8,177 nucleotides of DNA, from assembly GCA_900555545.1 (NCBI GenBank), contig USLQ01000030.1, forward strand, positions 1 through 8,177, given 5' to 3'. Origin of the DNA: an uncultured Oscillospiraceae bacterium. GTDB taxonomy: Bacteria > Bacillota > Clostridia > Oscillospirales > Acutalibacteraceae. Position 1 is the stretch's first letter. Every line of letters starts with the position of its first letter. The notes beneath the pieces were generated by a model. It was given only the letters and a program-made list of their open reading frames with translations. It was not told the origin of the DNA and ran no database searches. The position numbers and the translations under genes were made by a program. This document shows, piece by piece, positions 1 through 5,648 of the stretch.

Positions 1-1
1 C

Positions 2-46
2 AAGATTGACACTTTGGTTGATTCGCTTCCTTTGTTCGGTTTTTGA
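2..46 (+). CDS. Possible C-terminal tail of an upstream gene (partial)
   Basis: Frame 2 is open from the left edge for 14 codons and ends KIDTLVDSLPLFGF followed by TGA at 44-46. An intrinsic terminator begins 14 bases later, which is the usual place for the end of a gene. Another frame is also open to a TGA at 51-53, so the reading frame is uncertain. The tail is too short to name a family. Confidence 0.22.
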   Translation, partial: KIDTLVDSLPLFGF

Positions 47-59
47 GGTATGATCAGAG

Positions 60-89
60 CGCGGTACTCATTCGAGTACTGCGTTTTTT
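60..89 (+). terminator. Intrinsic terminator (first of a tandem pair)
   Basis: A 10-bp stem (60-69 with 74-83, one G-U pair) closes a 4-base loop ATTC and is followed at once by six T residues (84-89). This is a classical rho-independent terminator for a plus-strand transcript entering from the left edge. Confidence 0.85.
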
Positions 90-99
90 GTATAGTAGA

Positions 100-135
100 G
101 CGTGTTGCAAAAGACAATTTTGCAGCGCGCTTTTT
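100..135 (+). terminator. Intrinsic terminator (second of a tandem pair)
   Basis: A 13-bp stem (100-112 with 118-130, two G-U pairs) has a 5-base loop GACAA and is followed by five T residues (131-135). It lies only 10 bases after the first terminator. TATAG (91-95) and CTATA (136-140) flank it as an extra inverted repeat, so the whole block 91-140 is nearly palindromic. The pair should strongly insulate the downstream acetyltransferase gene from upstream transcription. Confidence 0.85.
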
Positions 136-159
136 CTATACATATTGCTTGATGAATGA

Positions 160-188
160 TAGACAACCGATATTTTTTATGTTACAAT
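160..188 (+). promoter_or_regulatory. Sigma-A type promoter of the GNAT gene
   Basis: The -35 box is TAGACA (160-165, 5 of 6 to TTGACA), followed by a 17-base spacer and the -10 box TACAAT (183-188, 5 of 6). TG at 180-181 makes it an extended -10. Transcription should begin near 195, about 27 bases before the ATG at 222. This rules out the in-frame ATG at 156, which lies upstream of the -35 box. Confidence 0.7.
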
Positions 189-221
189 GAGCGTAATGAT
201 AAAAGTTTTCGTGAGGTTGCC

Positions 222-713
222 ATGGACGTAGAGTTGGTTCGAATTGATATCAGTCAAGCGGAAGAATTGTGGGGAATGCAGATCAAAGCTTTTCAAGATT
301 TGTATAAGAAGTATCAAGATACAGAGACCAGCCCTGCAATGGAGAGCGTCGATCGAGTGCGTATGAAATTAAAACAACCCTTCACCTATTATTACTTCAT
401 TGTGGCTGACCGCACAGCTGTGGGGGCAATCAGAGTTGTTGATAAGCACAGGGAAGGAACAGCTAAGAGAATATCCCCCATTTTTATCATGCCGGAGTAT
501 AGAAACCTGGGATTGGCACAGGCGGCAATAAAAATAGCTGAACAGATCCATGGATGCTCAAATTGGGAATTGGATACCATCTTACAGGAAAAAGGCAACT
601 GCCATTTATATGAAAAAATGGGTTATCGCAAAACTGGTAAAGTTCGGATTGTCAATGATAAAATGACCTTAGTCTTTTATCGTAAAAATAAATATCCTTT
701 CGAGATTTTTTGA
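222..713 (+). CDS. GNAT family N-acetyltransferase
   Basis: This 163-residue protein fits the size and pattern of GCN5-related acetyltransferases, which transfer an acetyl group from acetyl-CoA to an amine; the substrate cannot be told from sequence. The beta-strand and loop ISPIFIMPEYRNLGLA (residues about 84-99) is motif A, with the pyrophosphate-binding loop R94-N-L-G-L-A. Motif B follows, with a CHLYEKMGY stretch (about 127-135) like the 'A..LYEK.GF' seen in many members. The start at 222 is chosen because GTGAGG (211-216) sits 5 bases upstream and a good promoter (160-188) lies just before it; an in-frame ATG at 156 is upstream of that promoter. It appears to be a single-gene unit between tandem terminators and the next promoter. 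Its AT-richness (23 of 60 G+C at 241-300) differs from genes after 1648. No signal peptide or membrane segment is seen. Confidence 0.88.
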   Translation: MDVELVRIDISQAEELWGMQIKAFQDLYKKYQDTETSPAMESVDRVRMKLKQPFTYYYFIVADRTAVGAIRVVDKHREGTAKRISPIFIMPEYRNLGLAQAAIKIAEQIHGCSNWELDTILQEKGNCHLYEKMGYRKTGKVRIVNDKMTLVFYRKNKYPFEIF

Positions 714-789
714 GTGATATCCTCACTGAAAATCAGGAGTATCTAGTGAAAGACATTTGAGCTGGATTTATCGTGCGAGGCGGAATCGG

Positions 790-798
790 TGATATAAT
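790..798 (+). promoter_or_regulatory. Extended -10 promoter of the metallophosphoesterase gene
   Basis: TGA followed by a perfect TATAAT (793-798) forms a consensus extended -10 element. No good -35 box lies 16-18 bases upstream, which extended -10 promoters tolerate. Transcription would start near 805, giving a leader of about 70 bases that contains the palindrome at 836-856. Confidence 0.6.
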
Positions 799-835
799 TC
801 TTGGTATGTTAAGATTGAACTTTGTAATGAGAAAT

Positions 836-856
836 GCTAGAAAAAATTTTTCTAGC
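836..856 (+). repeat. Perfect 10-bp palindrome in the leader of the phosphoesterase gene
   Basis: GCTAGAAAAA (836-845) and its exact reverse complement (847-856) are separated by one base. The block lies between the predicted start site (about 805) and the ATG at 874, just before the weak ribosome binding site. It could be a repressor operator or an RNA hairpin near the translation start. It has no T-tract on its 3' side, so it is not a typical terminator. Confidence 0.6.
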
Positions 857-873
857 AGGTCGGTGATGATCTT

Positions 874-1599
874 ATGAAATTGGGTATAGTAGCAGATATC
901 CATAATAATGTAGTTGCACTGTATGCGGTTCTCAAGGTATTTGACAATCTGGGGTGTGAGAAAATTCTATGCGCGGGGGATATTATAGGAATCGGTCCAT
1001 ACCCGGAGGAGACAGTGCAGCAAGTTAAGAGTATACCTGATTTGCTGGCGGTTCGGGGAAATCACGAGAAATACTTATTGGAGGGCATACCTTCGGAAAT
1101 TCCCAACAGTGAGGGAATGGGGCATTCAGAAATGGAGCATCATCGATGGGAACACAGCCTTTTGACAAAATCTTCTGTTGATTTTTTAAGTGGATTGCCG
1201 AATTATGTACGTTTCAATGTGTTTGGTAAAAAAATTGTGGTGATGCATTATGGTATGAATCAGCGAAATGAATACATGCAATATATGCCAAACCCCACGG
1301 CACGTGATTTAAGGGCGCTGTTTCCCGAGCCGGATGATATCGTGATATATGGACACGACCATACCCAGACAATCTGCCAGTATCGAAACAGGTGGTTTAT
1401 AAATAGTGGATCACTGGGGTGTCCGGGAAAGGATAGGGACATTGCGCGAGCGGCGTTGCTTGAAATAACCCCCAATGGGCATGTTGCTGTTCAATCGGTA
1501 AAGGTTACATATAATGTATCGGCGGTACTTGAAGATATTGAACGGCTAAAATATCCGGCATATGCAGAGATTAAACGGCTTTTCTTTGGTGGTGGATGA
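874..1599 (+). CDS. Calcineurin-like metallophosphoesterase (YfcE/MJ0936-like)
   Basis: This 241-residue cytoplasmic protein carries the full metal-binding set of the calcineurin-like phosphoesterase superfamily (Metallophos_2 type). D8 and H10 are in ADIHNN, D36 in AGDIIG, N63-H64 in RGNHE, H125 in VMHYG, and H161 and H163 in YGHDHT. NSGSLG (177-182) is the usual closing signature of the fold. Members hydrolyse phosphodiesters or phosphomonoesters with a dinuclear metal centre; the natural substrate is unknown here. The ATG at 874 is preceded by a modest GGTGAT (862-867), 6 bases away. Upstream lie an extended -10 promoter and a 10-bp palindrome, so regulation of its own is likely. The next gene starts 48 bases downstream on the same strand, so readthrough into it is possible. 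Base composition is intermediate (25 of 60 and 30 of 60 G+C in two sampled rows). Confidence 0.92.
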   Translation: MKLGIVADIHNNVVALYAVLKVFDNLGCEKILCAGDIIGIGPYPEETVQQVKSIPDLLAVRGNHEKYLLEGIPSEIPNSEGMGHSEMEHHRWEHSLLTKSSVDFLSGLPNYVRFNVFGKKIVVMHYGMNQRNEYMQYMPNPTARDLRALFPEPDDIVIYGHDHTQTICQYRNRWFINSGSLGCPGKDRDIARAALLEITPNGHVAVQSVKVTYNVSAVLEDIERLKYPAYAEIKRLFFGGG

Positions 1600-1647
1600 A
1601 AAGAAAGCGTTTACAGAATAAAATATTTTGGATGGGAATCTTGAATT

Positions 1648-2037
1648 ATGACCATTAATCAGGGAATAAATTACTGCCTGCACAAGCCGGGCGCCTACAT
1701 CGACCACCCATTTGGCCCGGAATCGACGATTATCAAGGTGGAGAAAAAGATTTTTGCACAGTTTTTCATCCTGCGGGGTGTTGAGAGCGTAACGCTCAAC
1801 TGCGAGAAAATGCAAGGCGATTTTTACCGCCAGCTGTTCCCGGGCGTCGTGGTACGTGGCTATCACTGCCCGCCCGTGCAGCAGCCGTATTTTAACACCC
1901 TGCCGCTCGACGGCTCCGTGTCGGATGCGGTGATCCGGGAGATGATCGACCACAGCTACGCGACGGTGGTGGGCAAGCTGCCCCAATACATCCAGAAAAA
2001 ATTGGCAGAGATGCAGCCGGGCGGGGATCAGAAATGA
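1648..2037 (+). CDS. MmcQ/YjbR family protein
   Basis: The 129-residue product has the pattern of the MmcQ/YjbR family, small cytoplasmic proteins with a CyaY-like fold, often labelled DNA-binding though their role is poorly defined. Recognisable parts are INYCLHKPGAYIDHPFGPE (7-25), the IIKVEKKIFA strand (28-37), and IDHSYATVVGKLPQYIQ (100-116), the most conserved segment of the family. The usual 'YHMNK.HW' stretch is replaced by YHCPPVQQPYF (72-82), an unusual variant. The ATG at 1648 follows a purine-rich GGATGGGA (1630-1637) about 10 bases upstream. Its stop overlaps the start of the HAD gene (ATGA), so the two are almost certainly co-translated. G+C jumps here (38 of 60 at 1861-1920) relative to the two genes before it. 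Confidence 0.85.
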   Translation: MTINQGINYCLHKPGAYIDHPFGPESTIIKVEKKIFAQFFILRGVESVTLNCEKMQGDFYRQLFPGVVVRGYHCPPVQQPYFNTLPLDGSVSDAVIREMIDHSYATVVGKLPQYIQKKLAEMQPGGDQK

Positions 2038-2672
2038 AAATCATTGTATTCGACCTCGGCGGGACGCTGATGGAATATCAGGGAATGCCGTTAAATTGGT
2101 CTAATTATTATGAAAAAGGATTTCGCCGGATTGCGGAACAATTTTCGCTTTCCGTCACGGCGAAGCAATTGGATCAAGCTTCTGCTGTGATGCGTGCGTG
2201 GAACCCGCGCATCCGCCCACGGGAAGAGGAAGTAGATCCCAGATTGATCTTTAAGCAGGCGCTGGCCGGATGGGACTGCATGATTCCAGTTGGGGAGGCG
2301 GTCGAGGCCTTTTTTGACGAACTCGAACTGCGGGTGGAAATCTATCCCGATGTCCTTCCGGCACTCCGTCAACTTCGCGCGGCGGGATGGACGATTGCAG
2401 CGCTGACCGACCTGCCAACCGCCATGCCGGATGAACTGTTCAAACGTCACATTCAGGAACTGCTGCCGTATTTTGACTGCCATGTGTCCTCGCAGTCGTG
2501 TGGATTCCGCAAGCCAAATCCGGCAGGGCTGTACTGGATCGCCGAAAAATATCATGTCCCCGTCTATGAGCTGGTCTTTGCGGGGGACGAGGACAAGGAT
2601 GAGCGGACAGCGCGAAATGCCGGCTGCCGGTTTATTCGGATCAAAAGGGTAAAAGGCGCAGGGGAGCGATAG
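2034..2672 (+). CDS. HAD superfamily hydrolase with an altered motif I
   Basis: This 212-residue protein has all four haloacid dehalogenase-type motifs in order. Motif I is FDLGGTL (D7 nucleophile), motif II is T125 in ALTDLP, motif III is K160 in GFRKPNP, and motif IV is GDEDKD (184-189). Residues 15-105 form a helical cap of the C1 type. In most HAD phosphatases motif I is DxDGT, where the second aspartate is the general acid/base; here that position is G9, so ordinary phosphomonoesterase chemistry may be weak or use another residue. The substrate cannot be assigned. The ATG at 2034 overlaps the stop of the MmcQ-like gene by the ATGA arrangement, implying translational coupling and shared transcription. 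It converges on the kinase-like pseudogene, with only a weak hairpin between. Confidence 0.88.
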   Translation: MKIIVFDLGGTLMEYQGMPLNWSNYYEKGFRRIAEQFSLSVTAKQLDQASAVMRAWNPRIRPREEEVDPRLIFKQALAGWDCMIPVGEAVEAFFDELELRVEIYPDVLPALRQLRAAGWTIAALTDLPTAMPDELFKRHIQELLPYFDCHVSSQSCGFRKPNPAGLYWIAEKYHVPVYELVFAGDEDKDERTARNAGCRFIRIKRVKGAGER

Positions 2673-2673
2673 G

Positions 2674-2692
2674 GCGTTACTTGTTTTAACGC
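2674..2692. repeat. Short inverted repeat between convergent genes
   Basis: GCGTTA (2674-2679) and TAACGC (2687-2692) are separated by 7 bases, just after the HAD stop and before the end of the converging gene. It lacks a T-tract on either strand, so it is at best a weak transcript end. Confidence 0.25.
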
Positions 2693-2713
2693 AGGGAGTG
2701 CTGGACTGAAAAT

Positions 2714-3249
2714 TCAATGGGTCGGTTTACTTTGGATCCATTTTATAATTTTCCGTACATTGTCTTCAATGGGCGCCGTCCCATCCACACGGAGGACGGG
2801 GCAGTTTAGTGTTCGCACCCAGTCCTCCACGAGGTGCTCCGGCCTAGATTGGACAAAATCGAAAAAGCGCTCCTCCTGCTCCTGCAAATCCCCTCCGGGG
2901 AAAATGCGGTCTCCAAATTTTTGAAAGGATCGATTTTTGACCCGCTGCATCCGGATCTCTTTTGGGGTATGAAGTAAGACGACATACTGAAACAGGGAGC
3001 AGATGGGTTCACCGTAATTCCCTTTTACGGCAGTGAACACAAAGTCTTTATGCGCCACAAGTTCTTGCAGGAGAATTTTTTTACTTCCTCATGCGTGCGC
3101 GGGGCGGTATAGGGGTTGAGGGCATCTGTGGCCGGGAAATAGAGCGTTTCGTGGTCAATCAAATAAAGATTTAATTTTTCAGCCAACGCTGCCCCCAGCG
3201 TGCTTTTTCCCACGCCGTTTAAGCCGCAGATCATAATTCCCGTGCCCAT
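2714..3249 (-). pseudogene. P-loop kinase-like (AAA family ATPase) gene with a one-base frameshift
   Basis: Two minus-strand frames together encode one P-loop nucleotide-binding protein of about 178 residues. The first (3249 to 3025) starts MGTGIMICGLNGVGKST with a clear Walker A, G9-L-N-G-V-G-K-S-T17, like small shikimate- or nucleoside-kinase-type proteins. The second runs through VKGNYGEP, the conserved RVKNRSFQKFGDR stretch, and ends VRKIIKWIQSKPTH at 2714. They join at an A7 run (T7 on the plus strand, 3076-3082): one more A, or a -1 slip, gives EEVKKILLQELVAHKDF, which reads naturally. Without it translation stops after 74 residues, losing about two thirds of the fold. The start has GGAG 7 bases upstream. 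The most economical reading is a recent one-base deletion or a homopolymer sequencing error, since the rest is intact. Programmed frameshifting is a less likely alternative. Substrate unknown. Confidence 0.82.
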
Positions 3250-3304
3250 ATTTTTTCTCCGTTCACTTCAATTTAATTGCTGCATTTTTGAGGGGGATGT
3301 CAAA

Positions 3305-4078
3305 ATGAATCCATATACCAAAAATTTAAACCGGCTGGAATTCCTGGTCACGCTCGCCTGCACGGGCCGCTGTAAACACTGTTCCGAGGGTGAGCACCCG
3401 GCGGCAGGCCCATCCATTGACGGCGATGCTGCAGCCAACGTTATCCGTGATCTGTGCACACAATATGATATTCAATCAGTGATGACATTTGGCGGGGAGC
3501 CGTTGCTGTGCCGTGACACGGTGTGCAAAATCCACGCCGCCGCCCGAGAAAGGGGAATCCCCAAAAGACAGCTGATTACCAACGGCTTTTTCAGCAGGGA
3601 GGAAGAGAAAATTCGCCAGACCGCGACCGGTCTTGCGCAGAGCGGCGTGAACGAGATCCTGCTGTCCGTGGACGCCTTCCATCAGGAGACAATCCCCCTG
3701 GAGCCGGTGAAACTGTTTGCCCAAGCGGTGAAAGCTGCTGGTATCCCAATCCGCACGCACCCGGCCTGGCTGGGCGGTCCGGAGGACAAAAATCCCTATA
3801 ACGAGCGAACGATCGAAATATTGGAGGAATTTTTGCGTATGGGGATTGCGGCATCCGAGGGGAACACGATCTTTCCGGGCGGAAATGCGCTCAAATATCT
3901 GGAAGAATATTTTGAACCAGGTGAAAATCCGGTCAGCCCGTATCAAGAAAAACCCGACGATATCCATGCGATCTGCATCTCCCCCGACGGGGATGTCCTC
4001 GGTGGAAATATCTATCGGCAGGGTATTTTGGAGCTCCTTGAAAATTACAGGCCATATGGGAGCAAGAGTGAATCATAA
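3305..4078 (+). CDS. Radical SAM protein
   Basis: The 257-residue protein has the radical SAM cluster motif C19-x3-C23-x2-C26 in LACTGRCKHCSEG, which binds a [4Fe-4S] cluster for reductive cleavage of S-adenosylmethionine, and the SAM-contacting GGEP (63-66). ITNGFF (91-96) and ILLSVDAFH (118-126) are the expected later beta strands. The C-terminal ICISPDGDVLGGN (223-235) resembles the start of a SPASM-type tail but has only one cysteine (C224), so a full auxiliary cluster domain is not supported. The substrate is unknown, and no precursor peptide or partner gene lies beside it. The start at 3305 is chosen because GAGGGG (3290-3295) lies 9 bases upstream and homology-like sequence begins there; a longer in-frame start at 3200 would run antisense through the 5' end of the divergent kinase-like gene. 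It converges on the GrpB fusion gene. Confidence 0.87.
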   Translation: MNPYTKNLNRLEFLVTLACTGRCKHCSEGEHPAAGPSIDGDAAANVIRDLCTQYDIQSVMTFGGEPLLCRDTVCKIHAAARERGIPKRQLITNGFFSREEEKIRQTATGLAQSGVNEILLSVDAFHQETIPLEPVKLFAQAVKAAGIPIRTHPAWLGGPEDKNPYNERTIEILEEFLRMGIAASEGNTIFPGGNALKYLEEYFEPGENPVSPYQEKPDDIHAICISPDGDVLGGNIYRQGILELLENYRPYGSKSES

Positions 4079-4096
4079 GAAATGTGCGGCGTCAGG

Positions 4097-4133
4097 TATA
4101 ATCGGAATAGAGTCCGGTTGCATTCCCATTATA
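4097..4133. repeat. Imperfect inverted repeat between convergent genes
   Basis: TATAAT-C-GGAAT (4097-4108) pairs with ATTCC-C-ATTATA (4122-4133), giving an 11-bp stem interrupted by one C-C mismatch and a 13-base loop. It fills most of the 56-base gap between the radical SAM stop and the GrpB-fusion stop. The position fits a shared bidirectional transcript end, although neither side has a clean T-tract. Confidence 0.45.
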
Positions 4134-4134
4134 T

Positions 4135-5007
4135 CTAACCGCAACACTCAATTTCGCTGTCATAGTACTGTTCCTGAAAATGGACAGCCGCCGCAATTTC
4201 CGCGGGATCGAAATGGCATTCATCCGGAGCGGCAACGAGCTTATCCTCCACATCGTTATGGCGGTGGACAATGGCGATGATCCGGGCCGTGTAAGTCTCC
4301 ACCGGGGCGGCTACACCGAGCAGATACACGTCGAGTTCCTCTCCATCTGCGGAGAAGACATTTGGAATATAGCCGTAATTGACCGGGTAGATCATGTCGG
4401 GGTGCTTGGGGTGCGCGCTTCCCAAAGGCCTGTCTATTTTGATCGCAACTGTTTTTCCGAGATAGGAGTGAATGAGCGCTTTTCTCAAAATACCCGTGAT
4501 AAAATCGCGCTTTCCCTCCGTGTACTTCTCCCGGCCGCGATCAATGGGCGCCTGACGGGCGAGGGCGACTTTGAGCGCCTCATACGCCTTTGCGTCAGAA
4601 GGGTGGCTGTTTAGATAATCCCGAAAGTTGATATAATGGATCCAGTCCATGCTGTTCGTGTGGACGACGTGGATAAAGTGCGTCTGCAAATCGCCCGTGC
4701 CGTCGTAGCAGCTGCCCGACGCGAAGAGCAGCTGCTCGCCAAGATCTGACTTGGGCCGGTAATAAAATCCGGCGCTGTTGAGCGCCTTTTCAAAGGCGAG
4801 GACGCTGTCAAAATGATCGACCGCTACGGCGATATCAATGATCGGCTTGGCCTGGATGGCGGGGATGGAAGTGCTCCCTACGTGCTGGATATCCTGAATC
4901 ACATCCCCTAAAATGGCTTTTAAGCGGGAAATGGTGCGTTCTGCCTCCATTTCCCATTCTTTTTCGTGTGCACACAGGCTTACCGTTCCTCTTTTTAATC
5001 CGATCAT
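4135..5007 (-). CDS. GrpB (UPF0157) domain fused to a short inorganic pyrophosphatase-like domain
   Basis: One uninterrupted 290-residue frame holds two domains. Residues 1-178 are a GrpB/UPF0157 domain, a nucleotidyltransferase-like fold: VGSTSIPAIQAKPIIDIAV (43-61) has the G44-S45 loop and D58 of that fold, and KYTEGKRDFITGIL (161-174) is its usual end. Residues 181-290 resemble a short family I pyrophosphatase: IYPVNYGYIPN (206-216), DGEELD (221-226), and EDKLVAAP (254-261). Compared with the E. coli enzyme, the DGDPVD-like loop keeps its first and last aspartates but has E in the middle, and the N-terminal K/E/R region is missing, so pyrophosphatase activity is doubtful. The second domain begins SYLGKTV, just as I recall for stand-alone small proteins, suggesting a gene fusion. 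The ATG at 5007 has GGAGG 7 bases upstream; an in-frame start at 5058 lacks that support. Cytoplasmic; function unknown. Confidence 0.87.
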   Translation of the reverse strand: MIGLKRGTVSLCAHEKEWEMEAERTISRLKAILGDVIQDIQHVGSTSIPAIQAKPIIDIAVAVDHFDSVLAFEKALNSAGFYYRPKSDLGEQLLFASGSCYDGTGDLQTHFIHVVHTNSMDWIHYINFRDYLNSHPSDAKAYEALKVALARQAPIDRGREKYTEGKRDFITGILRKALIHSYLGKTVAIKIDRPLGSAHPKHPDMIYPVNYGYIPNVFSADGEELDVYLLGVAAPVETYTARIIAIVHRHNDVEDKLVAAPDECHFDPAEIAAAVHFQEQYYDSEIECCG

Positions 5008-5088
5008 CGTGTATCCTCCTACTGATTCTGTTGGAAATGATGAAAAATTGCAAAACAATTACAAATAATTCCAGTGCTGTAACAATCC

Positions 5089-5117
5089 TTGTAAAGGAGC
5101 CTGCCGCGCGGTAAAAT
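5089..5117 (+). promoter_or_regulatory. Probable promoter of the membrane protein gene
   Basis: TTGTAA (5089-5094, 4 of 6 to TTGACA) is followed after 17 bases by TAAAAT (5112-5117, 5 of 6 to TATAAT). Transcription would start near 5124, about 57 bases before the ATG at 5181. It lies in the divergent gap next to the GrpB fusion gene. Confidence 0.5.
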
Positions 5118-5180
5118 GAGGATGGATGGAAAGCAAACGGTTTCCGTATCACAAAAATTCAAAAAGCGAGGTGCCGAGCT

Positions 5181-5570
5181 ATGAAAAAGCGTGCGTATAC
5201 CCTGCTGATCCTGCCGGTTGTTGCGATCGTTTTGGAGGCGCTGCCGTATGGGGCGGTGCTTCAGTTTGCAGACGAAAGCCAGACGTACCGCAAGACCTTT
5301 TCCTACTTTGACGGGACACCCTATGGCTACGCCAACTTTGGCCCGCTGATTGCCGCCGTGCTGACCTGTATCACGCTTTTGCTGGTAATTATCCTGCTGG
5401 CCAAAAAGAAAGAAACGCTTTGCACGGGCGTCGCCGTGCTCTCGGGACTGGCGGCGGCCGCATCGCTGTGGGGAAACGTGATGGGATTTTCCGCAGTGGG
5501 CCTGCTGATTACACTTGTCCTGGCGGGGCAGTGCGTGCTGAGTGGGTGCCTGCGGAACCGGCTGGAGTGA
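5181..5570 (+). CDS. Small four-helix integral membrane protein
   Basis: I do not recognise a named family. The 129-residue product begins MKKR and has four hydrophobic segments at about 6-28, 53-74, 80-99 and 101-122. A 25-residue loop between the first two is rich in aromatic and polar residues (FSYFDGTPYGYANF, 40-53) and probably faces outside, with KKKE (75-78) inside by the positive-inside rule. There is no lipobox or obvious catalytic motif. The ATG at 5181 follows GAGGTG (5168-5173) with 7 bases between, and a likely promoter lies at 5089-5117. A tiny ORF starts three bases after its stop, and a terminator hairpin (5624-5685) closes the unit. It is divergent from the GrpB fusion gene. 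The role is unknown. Confidence 0.75.
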   Translation: MKKRAYTLLILPVVAIVLEALPYGAVLQFADESQTYRKTFSYFDGTPYGYANFGPLIAAVLTCITLLLVIILLAKKKETLCTGVAVLSGLAAAASLWGNVMGFSAVGLLITLVLAGQCVLSGCLRNRLE

Positions 5571-5573
5571 AAG

Positions 5574-5648
5574 ATGAATTGGATCGGCGGAAAACCAGGA
5601 CAGAGTGCCGCGCTACGTTATATGGAATGGCCCCCGTGGCAGCGATGA
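5574..5648 (+). CDS. Possible 24-residue small ORF
   Basis: An ATG three bases after the membrane-protein stop opens a 24-codon frame, MNWIGGKPGQ through MEWPPWQR, ending TGA at 5646-5648. GGAG (5564-5567), inside the end of the previous gene, is 6 bases upstream, an ideal spacing, so translation by coupling is plausible. The peptide is soluble-looking, with three tryptophans and a proline-tryptophan end. Its last eight codons overlap the left arm of the terminator hairpin that starts at 5624. It could be a real small protein, a leader-like peptide, or the remnant of a lost gene. No family is recognised. Confidence 0.3.
   Translation: MNWIGGKPGQSAALRYMEWPPWQR

Noticed and set aside
50..187. 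45-codon plus-strand frame starting at 50
   Set aside because: It runs through both intrinsic terminators and the promoter of the next gene, and it has no well-spaced ribosome binding site.
156..221. N-terminal extension of the acetyltransferase from the ATG at 156
   Set aside because: The ATG at 156 lies upstream of a good -35/-10 promoter (160-188), and the ATG at 222 has a proper ribosome binding site.
714..760. Possible terminator after the acetyltransferase gene
   Set aside because: The only foldable stretch (about 715-745) needs several bulges and has no T-tract.
2091..2717. 208-codon minus-strand frame opposite the HAD gene
   Set aside because: It is antisense to a gene with all four HAD motifs, has no recognisable domain and is rich in Arg, Pro and Cys, as expected of a shadow frame.
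3200..3304. 35-residue extension of the radical SAM protein
   Set aside because: It would overlap the start of the divergent kinase-like gene antisense; the ATG at 3305 has a strong ribosome binding site and family-like sequence starts there.
3250..3304. TTGACA on the minus strand at the radical SAM start as a promoter for the kinase-like gene
   Set aside because: No acceptable -10 box lies 16-18 bases downstream of it.
4180..4614. 144-codon plus-strand frame opposite the GrpB fusion
   Set aside because: It mirrors a gene with clear GrpB and pyrophosphatase-like motifs and has no ribosome binding site or family pattern.
5008..5058. 17-residue extension of the GrpB fusion protein
   Set aside because: The inner ATG at 5007 has GGAGG at ideal spacing and matches where GrpB-type sequence begins.
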